Shown in pieces: positions 14,686-22,320 of a stretch of 30,577 nucleotides of DNA. The notes beneath the pieces are model-generated. The model was not told where the DNA came from, ran no database searches, and was given only the letters and a program-made list of their open reading frames with translations. Origin of the DNA: a virus; the IMG/VR virus record IMGVR_UViG_3300032249_000812, positions 1 to 30,577 of that record; one strand, given 5' to 3'. Within the stretch, counting starts at the first letter, position 1. Each line of letters starts with the position of its first letter. A program made the position numbers and the translations under genes.

Positions 14686-16124
14686 AACCTCTCCTTTACG
14701 GCCCGAACAACAAGCCCATCCGCACGCGCAATTTTGACGCGGCAAAAGGCACGCGATACACTAACGACTGGGTTGCCGGGACAGGTCCGGCGGACAACGC
14801 AATCAAGCAGGACGCCAAGTCACTGCGCGACCGTGCGCGGGATTCTGAGCGGAATGACGGCTACATCGAGGGCGCGTTGATGGCCTTGGAATCTAATGTG
14901 ATCGGCCAGCATGGGATCCGCATGAAATCGCTCGCCCGTCGAGCTGATGCCAGAAGCAAAAAGGGCTTGTCGAACAGCGCCGACAACAACGCGAGAGCGA
15001 AGGTTGAGGAAGCGTGGGAGGATTTCTCGCGCCGTGGCAATTTCGATGTTACGCGCCAGTTCTCACGCGCTGCTTTTGAGCGTTTGGCTCTGCGCTCTGC
15101 CGTTCGCGATGGTGGATTCTTGACGCGCACCATTGAAGGCTTTCCGAAAAACGATTTCCGCTTTGCCGCGCAAGGCATCGAGATCGACGCGCTGGATCCG
15201 CACCACCGGAACGATGCCGCCCGTATCTACATGGGCGTCGAGTTCGACGAGTGGGATGAGCCGATTCGGTATCACTTGCGCAAGATGGACCCGAAGAGCG
15301 GACGCTACACGCGCGAGACGTTCGCCGTCGGTGGTGACAACATGATTCACACCTTCCTTGCTCGACGGATTAACCAGAGCCAAGGCTATTCGTGGCTGGC
15401 CAATGCCCTCCTTCGCCTTCGGCATCTCGCGAAGTTTGAAGAGGCCGAGGTCATCGCCGCCCGTATCAGCGCCAACAAGCTTGGATTCTTCAAGCAGACC
15501 GGAGAAGCGCAGTATACTGGCGACGAGGACGACGACGGCAAGGCCATTGCACCTTCAGCACCTGGCACGTTTGAGACGCTCCCGCATGGCGTCGAGGCCC
15601 AGATGATTGATCCCGCCCACCCGAATAGTGCGATGCCTGATTTCCGAAAGGCTATTCTGCGCGGCGTCTCCCCGGGCATCTACGTCAATTACAATACGTG
15701 GGCACAAGATTTGGAAGGGGTGTCGTATTCCTCAATTCGGCAGGGCGTGCTTTCAGAGCGCGACATCTACAAGATTCTCCACTCTTGGTTCATCGACACT
15801 TTCGAGATTCCGCTTTTTGAACGCTGGCTGCGAATGGCCCTTCTAATGGGTAGGATTGAGGGCTATACCCTCCTTGATTTTGACCGTCTTTCTCATGTCG
15901 AGTTTTCCGGCAGAACGTGGACATGGGTCGATCCCGTCGGCGACATTGAGGCTATTGAGCGGGAAATCGCTCTTTCGCTTAACTCGCGAGAGCGCGCGGC
16001 CAAGGATCGCGGTCTCAACATCGACAAGATTATTGCCGAGAATGAGGCGGATAATGCCAAGCTTCAAGCGGCAGGGCTGTCTACGGCAATTGGCAAAGCG
16101 CCAGCGCCTCCCAGCAACTCTTAA
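14682..16124 (+). CDS. Portal protein, lambda B family
   Basis: 480 residues, close to the size of lambda-type portals. Recognisable parts are the N-terminal RARDSERNDGYIEGALMALE region, the NVIGQHGIRMKS block, the WEDFSRRGNFDVTRQFSRAA helix, IEIDALDPHH, and the crown/clip region with SPGIYVNYNTWAQDLEGVSY. The portal forms the dodecameric ring at one capsid vertex through which DNA enters and to which the tail attaches. The C-terminus has the charged helix and Ala/Pro-rich tail typical of the family. Its TAA overlaps the small terminase stop on the other strand, sharing the TTAA at 16121-16124. Confidence 0.93.
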   Translation: MKPLLYGPNNKPIRTRNFDAAKGTRYTNDWVAGTGPADNAIKQDAKSLRDRARDSERNDGYIEGALMALESNVIGQHGIRMKSLARRADARSKKGLSNSADNNARAKVEEAWEDFSRRGNFDVTRQFSRAAFERLALRSAVRDGGFLTRTIEGFPKNDFRFAAQGIEIDALDPHHRNDAARIYMGVEFDEWDEPIRYHLRKMDPKSGRYTRETFAVGGDNMIHTFLARRINQSQGYSWLANALLRLRHLAKFEEAEVIAARISANKLGFFKQTGEAQYTGDEDDDGKAIAPSAPGTFETLPHGVEAQMIDPAHPNSAMPDFRKAILRGVSPGIYVNYNTWAQDLEGVSYSSIRQGVLSERDIYKILHSWFIDTFEIPLFERWLRMALLMGRIEGYTLLDFDRLSHVEFSGRTWTWVDPVGDIEAIEREIALSLNSRERAAKDRGLNIDKIIAENEADNAKLQAAGLSTAIGKAPAPPSNS

Positions 16125-16534
16125 AGCTCGCCCCAGCACTTCCGAGGAACCGAGGAGATCACGCTTAGGCAATCCTCTTTTTCGGCGTCGGTCATCATTG
16201 AGCTTTTGATTCGCGCGGCGATCTCGTCGAAGAGGACGTTCTGAGCGGCCATTAGCTCGTCAACGTTGGCAAGCTCGCGCCGTTTCCGCGCATTGTCCAT
16301 TTCTAGCCCTTCAGCGCGCGCCGTAGCCTCTCGCGTCCTCGCCTCCTCCAAAGACATTGCGCCTTCGCTGCGAGCTGGCGGAGGACGAAGCTGAGCGATC
16401 TCGAAAATGTCGTAAAGCTTTGCGCCTTTGTCCCCTTCTTCAAATTTCAGCCCCAAGTGCGATGCGCGTTTCTCCACCGTCTCGCGATTGGTGCGAAACA
16501 TGGAGGAGAGAGCCTTGATGGAGAAGCGCTGCAT
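16121..16534 (-). CDS. Terminase small subunit-like protein (Nu1/DUF1441 type)
   Basis: 137 residues. The N-terminal 50 residues form a winged-helix DNA-binding domain (FSIKALSSMFRTNRETVEKR). Then comes a long charged helix (LEEARTREATARAEGLEMDN, KRRELANVDELM) and a C-terminal segment ARIKSSMMTDAEKEDCLSVI. This is the layout of Nu1-like small terminases, which recognise packaging sites. It is the last gene of the minus head/tail operon, one base of overlap after the preceding gene (TAATG, with AGGA upstream). It faces the portal convergently, so both terminase subunits are made from different transcripts. Confidence 0.78.
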   Translation of the reverse strand: MQRFSIKALSSMFRTNRETVEKRASHLGLKFEEGDKGAKLYDIFEIAQLRPPPARSEGAMSLEEARTREATARAEGLEMDNARKRRELANVDELMAAQNVLFDEIAARIKSSMMTDAEKEDCLSVISSVPRKCWGEL

Positions 16535-17139
16535 TATCGTCCTGAGTGGGCTTGGGCGCGTTTGGCGATTTTGGCCTCGATGTATTTCCGCATGTCTGCC
16601 GCTTCCGTAGTCAGGGCCGAGGCAATTGCGCGATCCAGTTTTCCGCCATGCTCTTGATCGACGCCAAGGATTTGCAAGACTGCGGCCATAAAGTCTTTCT
16701 TTCCGCCTTCGTTGGCCTTTTTGCCTTTTGCGTTGTCGATTGACGCTACCTTTTTCACTGCGCGAACCTTCCCGCCAAGATCGCTCGCAAGCTTGAGGAA
16801 AAGGGATCTGGAATAACCAGCGTGCCTGACGCGAGACGAGTAGATTTGATCGGCGATCTTTTTGTTCCCCTGCCCTCTTACTGCTGCTCCGAATTTGGTG
16901 ATGCCAAACTTGGTTTTTCCGGTTGCGATGGCGTGCCAGATCGAACTCCCCTTTGGATGATCAGTGTTAATTTGGGCCTTTACCTCAATTGCAGCGGGCA
17001 TGTTTTTGCTGGCAGTGAAAGCAACTCGCACGGCCTTTTCGTTGATGGCCGTTCCCGTGTCCTTTCGAGACTCGACAAGATACTCCTGCAAAGCCTTCGT
17101 GAACTCTGCCATTTCCCAATCTGCTTTTATCCGGTCCAT
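16534..17139 (-). CDS. Unknown tail/neck-associated protein
   Basis: 201 residues from the ATG at 17139, two bases after the stop of the chaperone extension. Helical N-terminus (MAEFTKALQEYLVESRKDTG) and many basic residues in the second half (RAVKKVASIDNAKGKKANEG). The pattern with SRVRHAGYSRSLFLKLASDL is reminiscent of HK97 gp10-like or minor head-tail completion proteins, but I cannot confirm this. In lambda the tape measure gene follows the chaperone; here this gene takes that place. Confidence 0.65.
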   Translation of the reverse strand: MDRIKADWEMAEFTKALQEYLVESRKDTGTAINEKAVRVAFTASKNMPAAIEVKAQINTDHPKGSSIWHAIATGKTKFGITKFGAAVRGQGNKKIADQIYSSRVRHAGYSRSLFLKLASDLGGKVRAVKKVASIDNAKGKKANEGGKKDFMAAVLQILGVDQEHGGKLDRAIASALTTEAADMRKYIEAKIAKRAQAHSGR

Positions 17140-17141
17140 AC

Positions 17142-17363
17142 TCAACTAAACCACGCTTCCGCATGTTCGCCAAGGATCTCCTGCATCTTTGCCGATGCGC
17201 TTCTGCCTGGTGGCACAATGTCGCAGCCGCGCTCGAAAAGGTCCGCGTTGCGCAACTGCATACCGATACAGAGCGGCAGTTCGTCCATGTAGTATGCCCA
17301 AGTCTGGCCGGGGAGCTTTGCCGCTACCGTCGAAACGTAGTCAGCATCGCTCCCGATTACTCC
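17142..17363 (-). CDS. Tail assembly chaperone, -1 frameshift extension (GT-like)
   Basis: A 73-codon open frame in the -1 frame relative to the preceding gene, beginning at the five-G run (minus strand, complement of 17362-17366) before that gene's stop. It reads GVIGSDADYVSTVAAKLPGQ and continues through WAYYMDELPLCIGMQLRNAD to the TGA at 17142. No ATG, GTG or TTG lies in this frame before codon 26, so the coding-looking N-terminal part can only be made by frameshifting. This is the G/GT arrangement of lambda and many other phages. The fused product would be 223 residues. An alternative is a separate 48-residue protein starting at 17288. Confidence 0.7.
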   Translation of the reverse strand, partial: GVIGSDADYVSTVAAKLPGQTWAYYMDELPLCIGMQLRNADLFERGCDIVPPGRSASAKMQEILGEHAEAWFS

Positions 17364-17812
17364 CCCACGTTGGAGGTGTCGCGACCACCGGAGGGAGATT
17401 CAACGGATGCTGAAACGGTCTGGATGTCCTCGCAGATCATGTTGAGAAGCTGCACGGCCTCGATCTCCTCAGAGCCTCCGATCTCCCCGCCCTCTTTGTC
17501 CCACCATGCCATCATTTCAATGATCGCTTGATCGCGATTAAGACAGGCCCGGGCAACGCGGGAGTCATCGACAGAGCAAAGCCAGACAACCATAATTGAG
17601 TCTAGCGTAATCTGGTCCCAGACTCCGTTTTCATCCGGCCTTGCGCGACCGAGGAAGAGAGAGTTTCCCATGCAGCGCGCTGCGGTCGAGCGGGATTTTG
17701 AAAAGGGCTTAAGGGGCTTGCCTTTGAACTGATAGGATCGGCTGCGCGCTGCTACAACGTCAGGCGTGACGCTGTTCTCTTTTTCGATGTCTTCGATGGT
17801 GATTTCACTCAT
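17357..17812 (-). CDS. Tail assembly chaperone, short form (G-like)
   Basis: 151 residues: MSEITIEDIEKE, a basic stretch around KGKPLKPFSKSRSTAA, then a helical core (SIMVVWLCSVDDSRVARACL, QAIIEMMAWWDKEGGEIGGS, EEIEAVQLLNMICEDIQTVS) and a low-complexity end (ESPSGGRDTSNVGE). Position after the tail tube-like gene and the -1 frame extension past its stop match the lambda G gene, whose products keep the tape measure soluble and recruit tube subunits during tail assembly. The last sense codons are GTG GGG GAG before TAA; a glycyl tRNA on GGG can slip back one base and keep full pairing. Confidence 0.78.
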   Translation of the reverse strand: MSEITIEDIEKENSVTPDVVAARSRSYQFKGKPLKPFSKSRSTAARCMGNSLFLGRARPDENGVWDQITLDSIMVVWLCSVDDSRVARACLNRDQAIIEMMAWWDKEGGEIGGSEEIEAVQLLNMICEDIQTVSASVESPSGGRDTSNVGE

Positions 17813-17825
17813 GCTTCTTTTTTGG

Positions 17826-18506
17826 TTATTTGACCCAACGACGGGCTAGTTTTTCAAATTGTGGACCTTTTGGGATAACAAGCGGAAAGCCATCACGCTC
17901 GATCTTGATGGCGGGATTCGCGGTTTTCCAGATGTCTTTAAGCTCAAGGTAATTGGCCACCCATGCTTTTACCCATGCGAACATGGCGGGCATCCACATA
18001 GCGTCAAAACGCTCAGCGATCTTTCCGCCGTTGCGCCTGCCTGTAGAATTGCGGATCGTATCAGGCATGTCGGAGAGCATTTGAGCCGCGCGCTCCTCCT
18101 CGTCGGTCACAGCACGCATTCCGATTGCGAATTTGCCGTCGGCAAATGCCTTGATATTCGCGATGGCACAATAAACGTGCAACAGCTCAAGATCGTCGGC
18201 GATTTGCTGCCAATCATCCTCTGTCCTTGCGCTGATCATTCGCCCCGGCAGGGCTGCGGCTTCGGTCATGTCCTGCGACGGATCACGCCAGACTTTGGCG
18301 AGCGACAAAGGGCCGACGGTCTTGTTGTCGAGATGATAGCTGATCGTTCCCGGCTCGTCGGGATCGTAGGTAACGCCTTTGGAGTAGACGTTAGAGACGC
18401 CTGGAGTTCCCGGTTCAAGCTCGACGCCAGCAGTGACACAAGCCGCGAAGAATCGCGGACATTGCGTTGGGATGATATTAACTCCCGCCCCTTTTAGTTC
18501 ACTCAT
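17826..18506 (-). CDS. Unknown protein between tail tube and chaperone genes
   Basis: 226 residues, no recognised family. Contains a helical middle (TEDDWQQIADDLELLHVYCA, DEEERAAQMLSDMPD) and an aromatic C-terminal part (MWMPAMFAWVKAWVANYLEL) that is amphipathic rather than clearly transmembrane. It starts two bases after the tube gene stop and ends 13 bases before the chaperone. Its fixed place in the tail cluster suggests a virion or tail assembly role; this is inference from position only. Confidence 0.68.
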   Translation of the reverse strand: MSELKGAGVNIIPTQCPRFFAACVTAGVELEPGTPGVSNVYSKGVTYDPDEPGTISYHLDNKTVGPLSLAKVWRDPSQDMTEAAALPGRMISARTEDDWQQIADDLELLHVYCAIANIKAFADGKFAIGMRAVTDEEERAAQMLSDMPDTIRNSTGRRNGGKIAERFDAMWMPAMFAWVKAWVANYLELKDIWKTANPAIKIERDGFPLVIPKGPQFEKLARRWVK

Positions 18507-18508
18507 CC

Positions 18509-18889
18509 TCAGGTTATATCAGGATGCTTGGTGAAGTTCACCGTGGCCGTTGCCAGAGCGCCTCGCGATTGACTGATTTCAATGTCATCCATGTAGAAAC
18601 CGCCCGTGGTGATGCCGTAGCCAGAGACGGAATTTGCGATGACCTCAGCAGTTCCGAAAGCAACACCGAGAATGGCATTAAGAGCGGAGGTGTTAACCTC
18701 TCCGGTAATGGTGCAGGTGGTCGCGTTCAGGAAGTTGTAAACGAAACCGGTTGGCGATCCACCTTTGTCTTCGATGAAGATTTTTTCGTTGGTCCAGCCT
18801 TGGCGAAAATCGGAGATGTTGATCGCCGTTTCCGCAGCGAAGACGCCTTTTACGAAGTTGGATGCAGATACAAAAGTGGGAGTTGGCAT
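18509..18889 (-). CDS. Probable major tail (tube) protein
   Basis: 126 residues. Starts MPTPTFVSASNF and is predicted almost all beta: TTCTITGEVNTSALNAILGV, then GFYMDDIEISQS and ATATVNFTKHPDIT. Small beta-rich proteins of this kind, located between the tail terminator and the chaperone, form the tail tube (lambda gpV and relatives share a fold with T4 gp19 and type VI Hcp). It is shorter than gpV and I do not recognise the exact family, so the call relies on fold pattern and gene order. Confidence 0.62.
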   Translation of the reverse strand: MPTPTFVSASNFVKGVFAAETAINISDFRQGWTNEKIFIEDKGGSPTGFVYNFLNATTCTITGEVNTSALNAILGVAFGTAEVIANSVSGYGITTGGFYMDDIEISQSRGALATATVNFTKHPDIT

Positions 18890-18892
18890 GGC

Positions 18893-19306
18893 TCAGATGG
18901 GTTGGATTGTGGCGACAAGAGAATAGGTGATGATGCGGTCGTTTTCGTTCTCGACCGTGCGAGGCGCGCCGATCATTTCGACGGCTTGGCCTCGCGGCAT
19001 GGAAAAGGATTTAGCAGAGTAAGCAGAAACCGTCTGCTTGGCAGAGTCGGCATTGCCGATCATTTCGCGCATCAGTTCGCGCTGTTGTGCATCGAGGTTG
19101 CGCGTCTCGATGTCGATGGAGACGGGGAAGATGTTTGTTCCGATTGGCTCCTCGGCTCCGGTCTCGGCTTTGATACCGATGGACGTTCCGACGCGCTCCT
19201 CTGGCTTGCTAGAGGTTGCGATGACAATACCAGGGAACGCATCACGGAAAACCCGTGCAATGCTATCCTCGACTCGCTCTGCGAGGTCTGGGGTGGTATC
19301 AGTCAT
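18893..19306 (-). CDS. Probable tail terminator / minor tail completion protein
   Basis: 137 residues. An N-terminal helix (LAERVEDSIARVFRDAF) is followed by beta strands (IFPVSIDIETRNLD, NDRIITYSLVATIQPI), the alpha-beta order seen in gpU or DUF3168-type tail completion proteins, which cap the tail tube. The gene overlaps the FII-like gene by eight bases and precedes the tube-like gene, as expected in a lambda-like order. The family itself is not certain. Confidence 0.6.
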   Translation of the reverse strand: MTDTTPDLAERVEDSIARVFRDAFPGIVIATSSKPEERVGTSIGIKAETGAEEPIGTNIFPVSIDIETRNLDAQQRELMREMIGNADSAKQTVSAYSAKSFSMPRGQAVEMIGAPRTVENENDRIITYSLVATIQPI

Positions 19307-19598
19307 TTGTCAGTTCAATGGAAAGGATTCGTTCGCCCTCTGGCTTGATTGCCGTGATGCGATATTTCTGCCCTTGGTAAAAGACGGGCGCTTGTTTGCG
19401 CGGCGTCGTGCCTCTGTTTAAGATCGTAGCGGTGAGCGTGCTCTCGCGGTTGTCGATTCCGAATTCACTAGCCTCAAATGAGGTGTCGCCTTGTTCGATA
19501 ATTGCCCTCATTTTCACGCCATCGATTTCGATCATCTTGCCTTCAAATGCGATCAGATCGGCAAGGGCTGCTTGATGGTCGAGGGTCGCATAGCTCAT
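19299..19598 (-). CDS. Head-tail joining protein (gpFII-like)
   Basis: 99 residues. N-terminal helix (DHQAALADLIAFEGKMIEID), then strands with NRESTLTATILNRGTTP, QAPVFYQGQKYRITAIKPEG and ILSIELTND. A C-terminal pattern of G-x-x-Y-x-I or V followed by PDG/PEG and a final strand is typical of lambda FII and similar head-tail connectors that attach the finished tail to the head. It overlaps its upstream neighbour by four bases and sits in the matching lambda position. Confidence 0.68.
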   Translation of the reverse strand: MSYATLDHQAALADLIAFEGKMIEIDGVKMRAIIEQGDTSFEASEFGIDNRESTLTATILNRGTTPRKQAPVFYQGQKYRITAIKPEGERILSIELTND

Positions 19599-19840
19599 TT
19601 TAGGATGGCTTTGACTTTGGCGGTGAGGCTGGCGTCAAGACCCTCAGCAATAAATGCCGTGAGGTTCTTCCGCTCGTCCTCGATAACCGTCTCTTGGTCC
19701 GGCGTGCCGTTGAGCATTTCAACAATGTCAACGATGCGCTGAATGCGGTTTTCCCTGTCCGCAGTCGCACCAGGGGAGGGAAGAGGCGGAACCTCCCCCG
19801 GTGCGTCGTCGGCTTTCGCGTTCGAATTTACTGCGGGCAT
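19595..19840 (-). CDS. Small unknown head gene (FI position)
   Basis: 81 residues. A Pro/Ala-rich disordered start (DDAPGEVPPLPSPGATADRE) is followed by two helices (NRIQRIVDIVEMLNGTP, LTAFIAEGLDASLTAKVKAI). Located between the decoration-like gene and the FII-like gene, it corresponds in place to lambda FI, a packaging accessory, but sequence similarity cannot be claimed. Its stop overlaps the next start (ATGA). Confidence 0.6.
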   Translation of the reverse strand: MPAVNSNAKADDAPGEVPPLPSPGATADRENRIQRIVDIVEMLNGTPDQETVIEDERKNLTAFIAEGLDASLTAKVKAILK

Positions 19841-19852
19841 AAGCGGGATTTT

Positions 19853-20257
19853 TTAGCAGACCACCGAGTAGGTGAAGTTGGTTCCGGTGTTGTCACCGCC
19901 GCCAGTTTCCACGGCCTGATTGACCGTCACATATTCACCAACGTTTTGACCGAGTTCGAAATCCACAAAACCAGCAGCGAAGCCGGTAGTGCCGGTGATC
20001 ACATAGGTCGCGGTCGGGTCGGCTTCGTTCGCGGTTGCGCCCGTCGCGCCGCTCTTGAGCGTGAGCGTGATGAGCTTGGTGGCGACGAGGACGGAGTTCG
20101 TGGGCCATGAAACGCGGAGCTTCATTTTCTCACGATGTGGGCCAACGGGTCCAACGTAGATTTCGTCGGTGTTGTTGTTGGCAGCGGCGGCTGGCAATGC
20201 TTTGGTGACGACTGCGAGAGCGTCAATGGAGCTTCGGCGGTTGACTTGTTTTGACAT
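19853..20257 (-). CDS. Probable head decoration or accessory capsid protein
   Basis: 134 residues. A short basic N-terminus (MSKQVNRRSS) leads into a Thr/Gly/Val-rich beta domain (NSVLVATKLITLTLKSGATG, TYVITGTTGFAAGFVDFELG, VTVNQAVETGGGDNTG). It lies directly after the capsid gene, where lambda-like phages carry decoration or stabilising proteins. No Shine-Dalgarno site is seen before the ATG. The precise family is unknown. Confidence 0.62.
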   Translation of the reverse strand: MSKQVNRRSSIDALAVVTKALPAAAANNNTDEIYVGPVGPHREKMKLRVSWPTNSVLVATKLITLTLKSGATGATANEADPTATYVITGTTGFAAGFVDFELGQNVGEYVTVNQAVETGGGDNTGTNFTYSVVC

Positions 20258-20293
20258 ACTTTTAGATGGTTGAGGTTGTCAGTTAAGTTTGGA

Positions 20294-22285
20294 TCAGACC
20301 GTCTCCGCGTTGGAAAGGTTGATGGTTTGATAGATCGGAACACCTTGATACTCTTCCGGCATCGGAGCGGGAGCGCCGATGGGCGAGTAGGTGGTGCGGC
20401 TCACTTGAAGCTGCTCGACGGAGCGAGGCGTTGCGAAGATCGCATTCGGGTTCATTCCGAGTTCGCGAGCTTGGCGGAATGCTTTTGCAAGGAGAGCGTC
20501 GGTGAGGCCCTTGCCGGAATCGCTTGCGATGTTTTTGATGCGGATCGCACGGTTCTTGTTCGCGAGGCGAGGAGCAACGCGGCCCGAGATCCAATTTTGA
20601 AGGCAGCGGAGGCTGTTGTTGTTGGCGTCGTCAACCGTCTCTTCGGTCCAGTCTTCACCAAACAGGAGGGTATTGTCGTTGCCGTAGACGTGGTCGCATT
20701 CGCCTTGGAGAAGCTCCATGATCCAGACCGAGGTTTTGGCCGTGGAACCGGTAGCATCGACAACGTGAGTCGCTGCGCTGTTCGACTGAGCGAGGAAGCC
20801 GGGAGCGGCCTTCGCGTCAACGCTGGCTTGAGTCGTGCCAGCATACCATTGCTGAAATGCGATGTGGCTCAAAACTGCCTTGGTCACGCTGCGGGCTTCG
20901 GCGGTCAGAACGCGAGCGGGATCCTTGCTGGCGTTAAGCACGCCTTGGATGTCCACGTTGATAAACTGCTCAATGATCGAGGTTTGGAAGATTCGCGAGG
21001 CAAAGGTGCCCTTTTTGGCGCTCGTTCCTTCGTTGGCGTTACGATATCCAACGGAGGGGTTGCCGGTCTGGATCGAGAGCGTCACGGTGTCACCGGAAAT
21101 GGTATCAACCGGGAAGACTGCGATTTCGGGATACATCGCAACGACTTCCTCGACGATCGGCATACCGATTCCTTCGTCGATGGCGAGCTTGTCAACGAGC
21201 GTAACGGATCCGGTCAAGGAGCGGTGAAAGGGGGTCTGGCTTCCGCCGATGTAGTTGCGCGAAAACTCGCGAGCTTCGGAGTAGGTCGGAACAACGATGT
21301 TGCGGCCACGGTCACCCAAGGCACGCTTGGCGTTCTCGGCCCAGGTGCTTTGGAGGTATTGGCGAGTGCCCTTCTTAACGGGTTCGCTGAGGACTTCAAT
21401 GCGTCCGGCGGAGTAAGCGGGGTTTTCGGCTTTCATATTATCGAGGAGTTGGCGCTTGTAATCGTCAATGCTCAGGCCGCTTTCGATGGCCTTCGTGATT
21501 TCAGCTTGGTTGCGGCGGAATCCATTACCGCATTCGGTAATTTCAGCGGCACGCTTGCGATCTTCGGCGATGGCGCGAGCTGCTTCTTCCTTCGCGAGTT
21601 GGGCGATTTGGAGCTTGTTGAGTTCCCGTTCCACCTCAGCGGCGGCGCGGACTTCGTTTTTGGTTTCCGCCGGAGCGATCGCAGCGGGAGCCGTTGCGTT
21701 GTCGGCGCGTTCTTGGTCGTGGTCTTGGTTGTCCATGGTAATGGAGGTTGAAAGTTCAGCGGCTCGTCGGCCAAAGATGGTAGATGCGTCACGGACTCCA
21801 GCGCCGTCGTCGGCAGGAATGGAAACGAGGGAGATCTCGAAAGGCTCCCAATCCATCACACGGTAGATCTCTTTTCCGGTCATTTTGTCACGCTTTTCCA
21901 TGACGAGCGCATGGACGCGATAGCCAACGGAAATTTTGGAGCGGATCCCGTCTTTAACGTCCTGAAAGATTTCCTCGCCCTTTGCAGAGCGGGAAAAGCG
22001 AACAGTTGCAGCTCCAGCTTTGCCGTCGATGCGAGCGGATTCGATCACTCCCACTTGTTCCCGGGGATCGTGATCGAGCAGCAAGGGCGCGGAGTTGTTG
22101 AGTCGCTTGAGGCGCACGGACTTTGAACCGTGATCGAGAATTTCGACACCCCAAGAGCGTTCGACTTGATCGGTTTCGGTCGAGAAAACAACATCCACCG
22201 TGCGCTCGTCCTCGTTGATCGAGGAACGCGACAGGTCGAAGGAACGGACCTGCGGGGAGAATTGTTTTTGTGTGCCGCGCGACAT
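20294..22285 (-). CDS. Prohead protease-major capsid protein fusion (HK97 type)
   Basis: 663 residues from the ATG at 22285; an in-frame GTG at 22300 lies inside the late motif. Residues about 15-175 are an HK97-family (U35) prohead protease with H72 in LLLDHDPREQ, S119 in SKISVGYRV, and the DWEPFEISLVSIPAD block. Residues about 205-250 form a charged coiled coil (EVRAAAEVERELNKLQIAQL) acting as a scaffold or delta domain. Residues about 300-663 are the coat protein, with IVEEVVAMYPEIAVFPVDTI and a C-terminal MPEEYQGVPIYQT. The protease would cut itself free and remove the scaffold during maturation. It leads the head/tail operon. A known but less common fusion. Confidence 0.9.
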   Translation of the reverse strand: MSRGTQKQFSPQVRSFDLSRSSINEDERTVDVVFSTETDQVERSWGVEILDHGSKSVRLKRLNNSAPLLLDHDPREQVGVIESARIDGKAGAATVRFSRSAKGEEIFQDVKDGIRSKISVGYRVHALVMEKRDKMTGKEIYRVMDWEPFEISLVSIPADDGAGVRDASTIFGRRAAELSTSITMDNQDHDQERADNATAPAAIAPAETKNEVRAAAEVERELNKLQIAQLAKEEAARAIAEDRKRAAEITECGNGFRRNQAEITKAIESGLSIDDYKRQLLDNMKAENPAYSAGRIEVLSEPVKKGTRQYLQSTWAENAKRALGDRGRNIVVPTYSEAREFSRNYIGGSQTPFHRSLTGSVTLVDKLAIDEGIGMPIVEEVVAMYPEIAVFPVDTISGDTVTLSIQTGNPSVGYRNANEGTSAKKGTFASRIFQTSIIEQFINVDIQGVLNASKDPARVLTAEARSVTKAVLSHIAFQQWYAGTTQASVDAKAAPGFLAQSNSAATHVVDATGSTAKTSVWIMELLQGECDHVYGNDNTLLFGEDWTEETVDDANNNSLRCLQNWISGRVAPRLANKNRAIRIKNIASDSGKGLTDALLAKAFRQARELGMNPNAIFATPRSVEQLQVSRTTYSPIGAPAPMPEEYQGVPIYQTINLSNAETV

Positions 22286-22298
22286 TGCGAGAGACACC

Positions 22299-22320
22299 AC
22301 AAAACAAAAAAGAAACGCAA
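22299..22320 (-). promoter_or_regulatory. Late promoter-like motif, copy 6 (capsid operon)
   Basis: On the minus strand TTG, 12 bases, GTTTTGT, then 13 bases to the capsid fusion ATG. No divergent partner: the bases beyond the TTG do not contain a second copy. Confidence 0.7.

Noticed and set aside
18524-19348. 274-codon open frame on plus
   Set aside because: Covers the antisense of two packed tail genes; composition is typical of a mirror frame.
20270-21751. Long open frame (493 codons) on plus over the capsid gene
   Set aside because: It is antisense to a well-supported protease-capsid fusion, has low-complexity Val/Asp/Gly-rich content, and no start signal; it is a GC-driven shadow frame.
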